DNA from: Cladocopium goreaui
Lineage: Eukaryota; Sar; Dinophyceae; Suessiales; Symbiodiniaceae
Direction of reading: 5' to 3'
NCBI GenBank assembly: GCA_947184155.2
Contig: CAMXCT020001708.1
Coordinates: forward strand, 62,001-126,000
DNA: 64,000 bases
The position numbers were made by a program, and so were the translations under genes. This document shows positions 13,001 through 22,166 of the stretch, piece after piece. The first letter of the stretch is position 1. Each line of letters opens with the position of its first letter. Below the pieces are notes generated by a model, which was not told where the DNA came from, did not search any database, and saw only the letters and a list, made by a program, of their open reading frames with translations.

Positions 13001-13592
13001 GGCCGATATCGAACCTGTCGAACCAGACACGCCCCAAGCATCAGTTTCTACGTTGCCCCGAGACAGCTTCGAGCAGCATTCGCTCAGAAGCTCTGGCATT
13101 GGAGCACTGGAGCAAGAGTTGTCCGGCGTGCTCCTCCGAGCAGCTACTTCAATCGAATCCTCATGGGAGCAATCAGCAGTTCGAGAATCTTTGGATATAC
13201 TCAATCTTCAACTGGATGACTTACCTGCTTTTCTTGCGGATGCTTCCGGCCTGATGTTGCGGAAAAGGGATGAAAATGGCGTGATAAGGCGTGTATCGTT
13301 GATAATAATGATAATTAATGTGTGACACATTGTGACACTGTGTGCTCTAGTGTGTGGTCCTGTATGATCTGTTTGTGTGTTCAATCTCAGATCATCGAAC
13401 TCCCAAGTTGGTATAGCTGTGCTGAGCCTCTCTGCCTGCAGCTTCTCCGGGTTGCCGGAGTCCAGTTTAGCAAGCGAAACTTCCAAGGCCCGCATACGAG
13501 CAAAAGAGAAGAGGAAGAAGGTCAAGAAGAATGAGAAACTCAGAGCAGAGCGAACTGCGAAGCAGGCCTTACCATCGAGAAATTATTCATGA
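4016..13592 (+). CDS. Long coiled-coil protein, multi-exon gene
   Basis: Proposed exons: 4016-4074, 4369-4460 (frame uncertain), 4936-5415, 5625-5849, 6284-8205, 8461-8641, 8862-8951 (3' end uncertain), 10339-10450, 10663-11863, 12251-12376, 12603-13288 and 13391-13592. Junctions from 5415 to 10663 keep phase. The product is rich in Glu, Gln, Lys, Arg, Leu and Ala with heptad-like spacing and almost no globular segments, so an elongated structural protein (cytoskeletal, centrosomal or flagellar) is the natural inference. I cannot name a family. The tail after 13391 is strongly basic (AKEKRKKVKKNEKLRAERTA) and ends in TGA at 13590. The gene could instead run on through a GC donor near 13570 into the exon at 13962. 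The 5' end is not defined. Confidence 0.7.
4936..5415 (+). CDS. Coiled-coil exon (long coiled-coil gene)
   Basis: The frame is open from the TAG at 4933 to a stop at 5455 and is coiled-coil-like throughout (for example KDAVIERLEQELSKAEIEV, then long Glu/Ala/Gln helices). A GTGACA donor at 5416 ends it in phase 0 and joins it to the acceptor before 5625 (ELAASMAATA to VAEFQEALQK). The 5' edge could be the AG at 4934-4935 or one slightly downstream. Codons past 5415 read into the intron. Confidence 0.7.
5625..5849 (+). CDS. Basic, Ser/Arg-rich exon of the coiled-coil gene
   Basis: Exactly 75 codons between CAG|GTTGCC and GAT|GTAAGT, phase 0 at both ends. It starts with a short helix (VAEFQEALQKSQ) and continues as a Ser/Arg/Lys-rich linker (KVVAQRSQSVGSRERSS), which looks disordered. 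The donor GTAAGT is the best consensus site in the region. Confidence 0.75.
6284..8205 (+). CDS. Main coiled-coil exon, about 640 codons
   Basis: The largest exon of the gene. The frame stays open to 8438, but the last 78 codons lose the coiled-coil composition and hold an 18-bp tandem repeat at 8274-8310 (HDMPSLLHDMPSLL), which fits intron read-through. An acceptor at 6283 (CACAG|TCT) keeps phase 0 with the previous exon. The end is best placed at 8205 before a GC donor (CAGAG|GCAGGT): this leaves phase 2, and the following exon at 8461 supplies the single base needed. Content is long Glu/Gln/Leu/Ala helices with few aromatic residues. Near residues 330-350 there is a Pro/Ala/Ser break (LVPSLPMAMPLPAEQGG) that may hinge two rods. 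Confidence 0.75.
8461..8641 (+). CDS. Coiled-coil exon
   Basis: One base plus 60 codons between TTTGTCAG|G and ATG|GTAAAT, reading AVLQRVEAVFQAQHDLHRGY and onward in heptads to EMMGLM. Phase matches the flanking exons at both ends. It is too short to be obvious from ORF length but clearly protein-like. Confidence 0.75.
8711..8744. other. GC-rich hairpin inside an intron
   Basis: TGCGGGCCCA, a 13-base loop, then TGGGCCCCGCA form a 10-bp stem with one bulged base. It lies in the intron that starts at 8642. No function is evident. Confidence 0.5.
9036..10338. other. Long AT-rich intron of the coiled-coil gene
   Basis: A/T-rich, with poly-A runs (9300-9660), a (TA)n run near 9060-9077, TTTA/TTTAT repeats to about 9215 and AATAAT repeats near 9930-10000. 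I see no exon before the coiled-coil exon at 10339. Confidence 0.6.
10663..11863 (+). CDS. Second large coiled-coil exon, about 400 codons
   Basis: The acceptor TGGGCAG|GA at 10662 takes two bases to complete the codon left by the exon ending at 10450. The frame is continuous coiled coil: AEEERAKEFEMRQLASEQEV, then a short break LPSLAACEIRN, then repeated Glu/Leu/Gln heptads to KRKHLERLLAQQEKQESQL. The 3' edge is either GTAAGA at 11864 (phase 2) or an earlier GC donor near 11847. The next exon, EASDLRERIRDAKQRLAVSR, starts at 12246 or 12251 depending on that choice. Confidence 0.7.
12071..12224. mobile_element. Foldback/MITE-like element in an intron
   Basis: Imperfect inverted arms of about 40 bp face each other. 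The left arm carries GGTAATCAAACATGGC and then GCTGG. The right arm, read on the minus strand, carries GGTATCCAACATGGCC and then GCTGG. No ORF lies inside. It sits in the intron before the exon at 12251. Confidence 0.5.
12603..13288 (+). CDS. Coiled-coil exon with Ser/Pro tail
   Basis: Starts after GGATCTGCAG at 12602 in phase 0, matching the exon that ends at 12376 (CAA|GTGTCA). The first 110 codons are coiled coil (RQRLEDARQEEDLSRSLAQI and on). They are followed by a Ser/Pro/Asp linker (IEPVEPDTPQASVSTLPRDS) and a shorter helical part ending LDDLPAFLADASGLMLRKRD. A GC donor at 13289 (ATAAG|GCGTGT) leaves phase 2, matching the single base taken by the exon at 13391. The DNA beyond reads as intron. 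Confidence 0.65.
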
Positions 13593-13961
13593 CGCTTGGG
13601 CCGTGTCCATTGATTCAAGACAAATTATAATATTAAAAATATTTAATACTATAGTTAATTGTACTTATAGCATGTTACAATGCATGATCTATAAACAGTT
13701 CATATGCCACTGTATCGTATGCATGCACGGTCCAGTCATATATCAAAAATGAGAACGAATAACCCGGAAATAAAACTCATGGACTCTGTGCCCACTCAAG
13801 ATTCCACTGTCGGGCTACAACAATGATCGTTTTCAGATGTCAGTGTTGAATGATTGTAACCCATTGCAACCCAGTACGAGCCTGTAGTAATGTACTCTCT
13901 TGGGCTGAAGCTCTGGATGGTACAGTCACAATAGTCACAAGTTTGCCCGGTCTCGAACCAG

Positions 13962-16900
13962 GTAGTGAAGGACGCCGCGAAGGCCGCAGCAAAGGCCGCA
14001 GCCAAGGCGCAAGAACCACGCCCACCCAAAGGCCTGGAAACTACAATCCGATGCCGAGAAATCACAGATTGTTCTCTAATACCGTAATACCCCTTATGCT
14101 GATGTAGATAAATTTCGAGAATGCCTGGGAATGCTTGATATGTCTTTTTAATATTGGACAACGGGAACTGGTGCAGCCGAAAAATAGCCCACATTAGAGA
14201 AATCCGATGTATTTGCACAAGCTCATGTCTTCCCACTGTAATCTGAGGCGCCGACACAAATCAGGATGGTGATCAGAAGGTGCGCGCAAAATGCTTTGCC
14301 TTAACCTTTAGTTATAGTCGTTATGTGCTTGCCATTTGTTCATATTTGTTCACTTGGCCATTTGTTCACTTCGCCATTTGTTCACTTCCATTTTGCCTTG
14401 AGGATATGTAGGGTGTGAAGTCGGCAGGTGCCGAAGAAACGTGGTCGCCCGCCAAAAAGACAGGCACCCGAGGCTGAGGTGCCTGAGAGCACTGAGGCAG
14501 CAGAAGCTCCAGAGATCGCAGGCAGGTTTTTGAATGTTTTGAGCGCAGACTTGTTGGAAGATGTTGGAAGACGTTGGATAGACATTTTTTTTGATTCAGG
14601 GTGCCTGGTCAGGAAAGCTGATAGAGCCAGACGATCCTACCTTGAACGAAAACGAAGACCGTACGTGCCCCAGCAACTTCTGCCATTGGCCTGCCTGTTG
14701 GAGGCTCATTGTGACATAATCGAACATGATCAAGTATGATTTATAGTTTATATGATTTGACACATATACATTATGAAATATTATGAATCTTCAATCCACG
14801 TTCCACGTGTTTTCTGAATGTTTCTTTCAACTGCCAGCTCTGCCGTGGTGCCAGGTGTGCCGGATATCCCAGAGATCAGCCACTTGGACCAAGCGCCACC
14901 GGAGAATGCGGTGCCCCGGCGGCCCAGCTTGCTGCAAGTGCCGACCACTCCATTGGAAGATCTCCAGGGCGAGTCCAGGACTTGGAGAATCTTGGAGAGA
15001 GTTGAATGCGGTAAACCCAATAGAAAACTACCAGTACCAAACTACCATTTGGTAATGGGCTTTATAAATCTTTATAATATACCACTCATTTGTGGCAATA
15101 TTGGGAATGGTTTGACATTGGGTTCACCACATTAAGGTCAATGGAATACAAATGTCAGGAATTTTGCTGCAGAAACAGCGATGATATCACTGAGTTGAGG
15201 TCCCCTCAACCTGATGCCGATGAGAAATCTGAGGTGGCCAGGCTTGCCTGTCGCATTCACCAAAGGTAGAGTCTCTTTGTACTCCAAAAGTCCCAGTTGA
15301 CCGTTTCCTGCATCAAAAGTTGATGTGGGGTGTCCCCAATTATTTAATACTATTTATACATATGTGTATACAAATATAATTAAATATATATATATACATA
15401 TGTGTATATATATATATTACATAGACGAATATAGACAAAGCCACTTTGCCATTTGATTCTGCAAAGTTTGCTCCTATGGAGGCAAGACGAGAAGGTGGAG
15501 TTCGATGGCAGCTGCCTCATGATCACCTATGATCTAAATCCATTTGGCCCAAAGTTGGGTACCTGCAGATGAAACTTGCGGCTAGTTAGTTGAACTGAAT
15601 GAATCACACAGAACAATTCAGATACTACGGTCTCCTAGGTCTGAGATGCTGACCATCGTCAAAAGTGATAGACGGGCATGAATAGTCATCATGAACATCC
15701 AGGGTTCTGTCGCGAGAAGTATCATTAACCTTCATTAACCGTCCGTACCCATCCATCCATAAGTCATATTCATGCATGATGCTGCATGATCATCAAGCCA
15801 CAAGCCCCGAAAACCATTCGAAAAGAGATGAAAAGAGTAGTTTTGCCACCATTTATAGTGGATTTTCCAATTAAACATGGTGATTTTCCATAGCTATGTT
15901 AGTTTTGCCACAGTTTACCACGACACTTGGCAGGGCTTCAAGAGCCCTGTTTCCAGGCCCAGCACCACCTGAGTGTGTGACAGCCTTCGCGGCGCTGGCA
16001 AGGACAGGATGAAACCTGGTGAAACCTGGTCGGAAAATGCCATGGTTTCCTGTAGATATCTGTAGATGTTCCATGATGAAAGTCGGCAAATCCTCGATAA
16101 ATATCTATAAATATATGGTTTAATAGGAAAATATGCTCCTCTATAAATGTTCCTAGCCGAATCATCCAATGATGAGATGTTCTTAGTTGGAAAATTTGGG
16201 GTGCAGAAAATAGAGATGGAAAACAGGTGTCCCTGTTGGTGAGGAGGGCCGCAATGTCTGAATCATCCCAACCGTTTCAGAAAGATTCAGAAAGCTAATA
16301 ATTGTGGACAGACGGGCAATAAAAGGTGATATGAAACCATGACAAATGAACTGTGAAGTGCTTGGGAATGGATTTACTGATTTACTTTACTGGATGTCCC
16401 TTCTTTAAAGTACTGAATTACTGTAGGTGCTTGTGCTTTGTTCACTTGGGGGAGCATGTTGCCAGTGGGCTACATCCGATATTTTCCGATGTGGAAGATA
16501 AAAATGACAAAAGAACACCAGATATATAACATACTTGCAACAATGAGTGACTTTCGCATTGGCAGGCACGTGGCATACGAACTTCCAGCAGACAGCTCCG
16601 CCAAAGAGAATGCGCTCTTAAAGGCAACTGCGGAACAGGATGTGGCAAGACATTGATTTCTGACTGTTGCTCCCGCTGTGTTTGCTCAGCATCTCAGAGT
16701 CATATCAGCAGCCACTTTGGACAGGTGGCCCGAAGTTTGTCAGACCTCGAGCTTCCTGAGATCAATTTCTTACTGCGGGAGGCTGGATGGTTGGTCCTTT
16801 GGAAAATCAAGCGTCAACTCAACGGTCAACGTCACCTCGGGCAGAGGTTCAGCTCGGCATGATGGAAAGAGCAGGGCTACCTCGCAGGGCAAAAAGCCAG

Positions 16901-17160
16901 GCCTTGCAGCGGATGGTGCAAAAAAAAGGGGCGCGACTGGAGGGATTCCAAAGATATCCAAAGATCATGGGCATGGGATGGCTTCTGACTTTCCGTCAAC
17001 AGCAGATGTTTGACTGGCCTATTGTGGCCTGTCCCATTCCTATGTTGGCTCATCCACAGATTCTCGTGGCCAGGCAGCTCCTGGCACAGGTCCAGTCAAG
17101 TTCACTCTTCCTTGGCGTGTTGGTGAGGGCACCTTGCAAAAGGTAGAGGTGGCAACATGA
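13962..17160 (+). CDS. AT-hook, Pro/Ser-rich protein, multi-exon (partial model)
   Basis: Exons: 13962-14031 (VVKDAAKAAAKAAAKAQEPR), 14428-14525 with an AT-hook core (KKRGRPPKRQ), 14838-15010 (PDIPEISHLDQAPPENAVPR, then VPTTPLEDLQ), about 15137-15266 (SPQPDADEKSEVARLACRIH), and a Ser/Gly/Lys/Arg-rich block 16760-17160 ending GEGTLQKVEVAT and TGA at 17158. The 14525 to 14838 junction is phase-perfect; the 15010 to 15137 junction is not. An in-frame TGA at 17011 interrupts the last block. AT-hooks bind the minor groove of AT-rich DNA, so a nuclear, chromatin-associated role is possible. The first exon may belong to the upstream coiled-coil gene. No family recognised. Confidence 0.45.
14428..14525 (+). 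CDS. AT-hook exon
   Basis: Between CGGCAG|GTG and GGCAG|GTTTTT, reading VPKKRGRPPKRQAPEAEV and on. The RGRP core flanked by basic residues is a canonical AT-hook. An acidic Glu/Ala/Pro stretch follows. It exits in phase 2 and joins the exon at 14838, which takes one base. Confidence 0.6.
15011..15136. mobile_element. Intron built as an inverted-repeat element (introner-like)
   Basis: The intron begins GTAAACCCAAT at the splice donor and, near its far end, carries the near-complement ATTGGGTTCAC, just before a TTAAG acceptor. The inner arms stay partly complementary for about 45 bases. So one terminal inverted repeat coincides with the donor and the other lies within ten bases of the acceptor, as in introners derived from non-autonomous transposons. 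The reading phase across this junction does not fit, so the exact splice sites are uncertain. Confidence 0.4.
15839..15925 (-). mobile_element. MITE-like repeat, family 2 (reverse copy)
   Basis: On the minus strand it reads CTAACATAGCTATGGAAAAT, then CCACTATAAATGG. It closely matches the left half of the complete element at 21607-21711 and a partial copy at 47446-47487. No ORF. Confidence 0.6.
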
Positions 17161-17878
17161 ATCCACATGACCAGGTATATCAGAGCTCAAAGAGATAGAA
17201 TGGCCCTGAATGGCTTAATGCCTCACAAAATCCAAGGGGGAAGTGATCTCAATTTCTTCACCATTTTCCACCTCAAGTGACTTAAGTGACTTAAGTGACT
17301 TAAGTGGCTCCAAAAAATGATTAAACATTATTAAACGTTGAAAAATCGTCGCATTCGTCACCCTTCACAAGGTCCAGACAATGAGGACCGGAGCAGCGAG
17401 CTCCAGCATGTCAAGGCTATTTTTTTCCGAGATGCAAAAAATTGGTCTATTTCAAGGGGGCCACCATCAGAAACCACCAATCGGAATGGAATTCTCCACG
17501 TTGGTCAGTGAACATGCTCGTGCTATTGAATAACATTGAATAACTAGTGTTGGTTCAGTTGTGTCGCAGCTTGATACATTTGGTGATCACTTGGCTTAAG
17601 TTAGGGTACCCAGACCATGCGCAAGTTGCAAGGCCTTGCTTCAGTTTGGTCAGCTCCATGGAGAAAACTTCAGGCCGCGGCGATGTCTAGCGGCAGATGT
17701 GGCACCTCCAAGACCAACCATGTGTGTGTATAATTTTGTGTATTATATATATATATATATATACAATTATATACATATCTCTATATATGTGTACATATAT
17801 ATATAATATAAAGTTCAAAACTATTAGCCCATGAATGGCACAAGTAGCATCAAAGATATCAAAGACAAATAATTGCAG
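17161..17878. other. No gene seen; AT microsatellites
   Basis: No exon is supported. ACTTAAGTG repeats lie near 17275-17306 and TA/ATAT runs at about 17742-17812. The frames are short and biased. Confidence 0.5.
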
Positions 17879-17955
17879 AAGCTTTGGCTGCGTCGGTCTC
17901 CAGGGACTTCGCGGAGAATTTGACAAAGGCGATGGAGTCGCGGGAAGCCTGGCAG
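17879..17955 (+). CDS. Isolated coiled-coil-like exon
   Basis: Two bases plus 25 codons between AATTGCAG|AA and TGGCAG|GTGGGA, reading ALAASVSRDFAENLTKAMES and REAWQ. It is a convincing helical exon with good splice sites, but its gene is unclear: it follows the TGA at 17158 and I find no confident partner before 22 kb. Confidence 0.5.
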
Positions 17956-17997
17956 GTGGGAGACTTGTGTCAGTGTGCATGTGGAGATCTCCTGAAA

Positions 17998-18113
17998 AAT
18001 ATCCCAAATTGGTGGTACCTCCAAATTATCCATGTGATTTAATCGGATTTTCCAGTATAAACAATATAAACCATCCATTTTGGGCTACCCCCAATGGAAA
18101 CCTCCTGCGATGT
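17998..18113 (+). mobile_element. MITE-like repeat, family 1
   Basis: Contains GGTGGTACCTCCAAATTATC, then GGATTTTCCAGTATAAAC, CCATCCATTTTGGGCTACCC and GGAAACCTCC. The same order of words is found in the element at 59537-59654, so both belong to one family. Left boundary approximate. Confidence 0.55.
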
Positions 18114-18529
18114 CATGAAGATGCATGGCCTGGCGCTGCTACCGCAAGGTGGCATGGCAACACCTTGGCCTCCACGAACTTTCCGATGAGGATTCGCTGC
18201 AAAAGCATTGCTTTGCATGTTTTCTTGGCAAGTGTTTCTCGGACCCGGTAGCTAGCTGGAGTTACTCTTGCTTCAGCAAGGGGAGGGGCAGGTCTGAGTT
18301 CAACACGGTGATTTTTCACTCGAACGCCCGCCAAGCTCCGGGGGCATTTTGGGACGGTGTTGGAAGCAGATGGTCACGGGCTCAAATCCTGCCAGGTCTC
18401 TAGGCAATCTGTATTCAGCATATCCAAATCCCGTCAAAATCCCATCATGTTTACCAGGCTCGTATGAACCTTAGCTTTCGTTCAACCCCCCTGGGGCCTC
18501 AAGTTAGATGTTTCAGGATAGAAGAAATT

Positions 18530-18640
18530 ATATTAATTATATTATATTATATTGTATTATATTAAATTATATTGTATTATGTTATCGTATGTTATTGTAT
18601 TATATTATATTACATATATATATATATATACACATATCCG
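18530..18640. repeat. ATTAT and TA microsatellite
   Basis: ATTAT-type pentanucleotide repeats run from about 18530 and pass into (TA)n near 18614 and (GT)n near 18648. Open frames here are Tyr/Ile runs. Confidence 0.85.
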
Positions 18641-18796
18641 TGCGGCTGTGTGTGTGTGTGCGCGGGTGCTGGTACTTATCTCTTGCATTGACCATGGCAC
18701 GTTTCACGTTTTTACCGCTACGGCGCAGCAGATCTGTTGTTTGGTACTTGCCTTCAGCGCAGGACCGGGACGAGTTCAACAGGCTACTGGCCTGGC

Positions 18797-18912
18797 ACTG
18801 AGGTAAACCAAGAGATTTCCCCTAAGTTTACCATCTCAATGGGTTGCTTATCAACGAGATAACCAGTTATAAATGTCTATAATAAGCCATCTAAAAATTG
18901 GAAGTTGGGCTT
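18797..18912. mobile_element. Foldback element starting with a donor-like GGTAAACC
   Basis: GAG|GTAAACCAAGAGATTT at the left and, on the opposite strand of the right end, GGTAAGCCCAACTTCC. The geometry is that of the element at 15011: a terminal repeat that could itself serve as splice donor. No exon on either side is firmly established. Confidence 0.35.
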
Positions 18913-19059
18913 ACCACGTCATTTGGAAGAGAAGCCCATATGTGGGGGGCTCCTACATTAGTTCTTCAGGATCATAGATGCGGAAAGGATGGGTTGTGAT
19001 ATCTTGCGATAATTATGTTGTGATAAGGTCCGGAGGAATAGCTGAGCATGAAGACTCAG

Positions 19060-20545
19060 ACAAGTTGAAAGATTTCAATGGGAAAGTCCAAAGCTGTAGA
19101 CAGCAAGTCATGTCTAGCCTCAGGTGATTTCAATGCTGGCATATTCGACTGAATCTGACAGCGCAGCACTGAGCTTTGCTGGCCTGCTGCATGCGTGCTT
19201 AGTGTGCGAGTGGAATGTAGGCTCTCAGACCTACATACCACCATCATTGGGGATCACATCATTTGAGCACCCCCGACCTTTTTTCCTGCCTAGCCCTTTC
19301 CTGCGTGCTTCACCTCCCGCAGACATGCCCAGACATACTGTACCAGTATTTTTTAAATGTGGAATGTTCACGGTGTAGAGAGGCAAACCAGATATGATAG
19401 AGCAAGAACTCCGCAACTCTATCATGGCACTTTCCCAGGAACTGAAGTGCTCTCGTGGGCACTGGCCGACTTGGTAAGGTGCCAGACCCAAACCTTTGAG
19501 CATCGGAAGGCTGCACACTGCAAGCCGTCATGTGCCAGGGCAGTTTTATGGGGCATTTGAGGTCCCACAAGATCAAGCTCCGAATTTTCATTGAGGCTGC
19601 CAGCTCCCAAGCTTGGGACAGATCTGTCGGTGTCATGCAGCACTCCATGACATTCTGCCCCCGTTTGAGGTCAATGATACAGCGAGGCCCTAAGTTTTCC
19701 GAAGTTTGTACACAGACTGGGCTGTTGGGAGGCCATATCCTCGAAAGATCTTTGCCCCTGGCAGTTGACCTGCTCGCTAAAAGGTCACGGACATCGGCGG
19801 AAGCTTTGAATCAGTGCCAGAGTTGACGCAGGTCCACAAATTCGGACAACTGCGCTCATCTGCGCTCAAGGGCATTTGTCATCAAAGTGTTTACGCCTTT
19901 TTAGAGTCACGTGCTTGAAAGATCTTGAAAGTGCACTGAAAGCAGTCGTTTGCCTCTGATCACAACCTGGCCCTACAGGTGATTTCTCTGCTGCTGGCTG
20001 CCCTGTACCCTGCATTTGCACCCAACACCGGTGTGGAGCTTGGCCAGCTTGGCCCCAGCCGCAACATGGCTGCAATTCTAAGCCCTTGCTGTCGTGACCC
20101 GGCTGTTGAGGCTATGGTTGGTGTCGAGCCGGCTGGCACCGAGCCTTATTTCGAAGTGGTTGCAGGATGGTGCAGGCATTCCCTGCTATCGCGTTGCCCT
20201 GCTGGCCCAAGGCGTTTCAAAGATTGGATGAGAATGGTGGAGAACTTGCTTGGAAACGTGGAGGAGCGCTGAATGAAGTGTGGCACTGCCACTGCATCGT
20301 ATGTCTGGTCACATTGGTTCAGGAATCGTGGGGTTTGGAACTCTTGGAGGGCGCACTGAAGCTACTGGAGGCGAGAACTATGAAGATGGCCATGATCCGT
20401 TGAGATCCGTTGAGTATGTTGCTGCAAGAACTCTTTTTGCCTCCCAATTCTTTGCCAGAAGCTCCCAGATGGGCAAGTACATCCGTTTGCAGTGTCGCAA
20501 TCTAAGTGAAGACGTCAGATTTAACATCATCTCCGAAACATAGAT
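19060..20545 (+). pseudogene. Degenerate block, possibly a LINE endonuclease remnant
   Basis: A frame near 19110 reads LASGDFNAGIFD and stops. After a frame change it continues SAALSFAGLLHACLVCEWNV, then TYIPPSLGITSFEH. GDFNA followed about 35 residues later by a T-Y-x(7)-TS-type motif is the layout of an APE-type endonuclease in LINE-like elements. Farther on, open segments at 19979-20272 and 20280-20543 (VEYVAARTLFASQFFARSSQ) look protein-like but change frame repeatedly. I do not recognise them and see no reverse transcriptase motif. It could equally be a decayed host gene. Confidence 0.3.
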
Positions 20546-20974
20546 GTCTATCCTATGTAGACGTGCATCCCATTTAGCAACTCTGGCTCTGCCTTGTTTC
20601 ACTATAATCCGACTCGGGAAATCAACCATAGTCAATATATTCAAATTCAATTATCGCCATATCATACACTATCATCTTTAGTTGGTGATAACCCATGACC
20701 CCATAGAGGTACATAAAAACATCTAAAAAGCCCATCAACTAACTCCAGATATATCTCCACATTGAATCACCGAGTTCTTGGTTAAGGCTTCGTGAGGTCC
20801 TTGACAAGGCCAAACTGGAGCCAGCACCTCAGGATGGCCTCATTAAACATGTTATGAGTCATACCCTTCTTGGTAAATGAACAATTTGACCCTGAAAATC
20901 ATCGAAAATCATGACTTTTTGGTGCAAACCATTCTTCCCAATCCCTATTTGCCAGGGTCCAACTATGAAACATT

Positions 20975-21088
20975 ATGAAACGTTTCCTGGAGGGTAACTG
21001 GTACCACACCATCAATGGCATCCGGCCGAGGTTTGATCCGGGGGCGCTGCCTGATCCGCCCAGCCGGACCACGGAGAAGGCACGATAA
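20975..21088 (+). CDS. Short protein-like ORF, 37 codons
   Basis: ATG-to-TAA frame reading MKRFLEGNWYHTINGIRPRF and DPGALPDPPSRTTEKAR. It is far more protein-like than its surroundings and may be the last exon of a gene. No partner exon or family is recognised. Confidence 0.3.
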   Translation: MKRFLEGNWYHTINGIRPRFDPGALPDPPSRTTEKAR

Positions 21089-21159
21089 ACCATATTGACT
21101 TATGATGGATGGATCATTTGATCATCGGTACATGCATAGTATATTTAGATTGATAGATG

Positions 21160-21435
21160 CCGTGGTTGATTGATTGACTGATTGGATTGATTGGATTGAT
21201 TTTATTGATTTGACCTGATTTGATTGATTTGATTTGATTGATGTGATTGATTCGATTTCATTGATTGATTTGATTTGATTTGATTTGATTGATGTGATTG
21301 ATTCGATTTCATTGATTGATTTAATTGAATTTGATTTGATTGATTGGTTAGTTGGTTTGTTTGTTGATCGACTGACTGCTTGATTGATTGGTTGGTTGGT
21401 TGATTTGTTTGTTTGATTGAAGATTGGATAGGATT
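21160..21435. repeat. GATT/TTGATT microsatellite
   Basis: About 275 bp of TGATTGATT, TTTGATTTGATT and related words. It contains a near-exact direct duplication of about 45 bp (TGATGTGATTGATTCGATTT at 21239 and 21289). Confidence 0.9.
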
Positions 21436-21606
21436 AGATTAGGTAGATACCAACCCCATGGTGGACCCATCGATGATCTTTGACCACTCTTTTCCTACCC
21501 AGTTGTTGCTCAACCAGAATCCCGCCGAGTCGCAGTCGAAGCCTCACATTGTCGCAGCAGGGCTGGGGCTATGATTGGATGTTGAATGGATTATGGATGT
21601 TCAGGG

Positions 21607-21711
21607 TACCCTCTGGTAAACTAACATAACTATGGAAAATCACAATTTTTTTATGGGAAAATCCACTATAAATGGCCATTTTCAATAGCTATGTTAAATT
21701 ACCAGAGGGTA
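21607..21711 (+). mobile_element. Complete 105-bp MITE with 11-bp TIRs and TA target duplication
   Basis: TA-CCCTCTGGTAA at 21607 and TTACCAGAGGG-TA ending at 21711 are perfect inverted repeats flanked by TA, as in Tc1/mariner- or Stowaway-type MITEs. The interior reads CTAACATAACTATGGAAAAT and CCACTATAAATGG, shared with copies at 15839 (reverse) and 47446 (partial). No coding capacity, so it would need a transposase in trans. Confidence 0.75.
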
Positions 21712-22166
21712 TGTGAGGAAAAACATATAACAACAACACGTCATTTGATTCCCAAGGTTTGCTACCCGGTAGGGGATGGCTATGGGGAAAATTATAATGA
21801 TACTCCATTGGAATCGGGATATGCCTTATGTCTGGACTAAATTCATGGCCATATCCAATAGGAAAAGGGTTACATGTGTTTTTTTGGGGGTCTTTGATTC
21901 ACACACACACATATATATATTGTTGCAGAAGCACAACTCTACAACAACACCTGCTGGACGAGAGGTGTTCTCTCAAATGCAGCTTCCAGGACTCTAAAAG
22001 CAAACATAAGAACAATCCAACACTTGAAACACTGCATACTGAATGAAATGAATATAATCAACCCCACTGGCTGAAAAAAGTCATGATAGTAAAGTGACAC
22101 GCCAGATCCTTTACCCTTAAATTACTTGCTATCACTTATTTCAACTTTGAAAGACATTTTGCCGCC

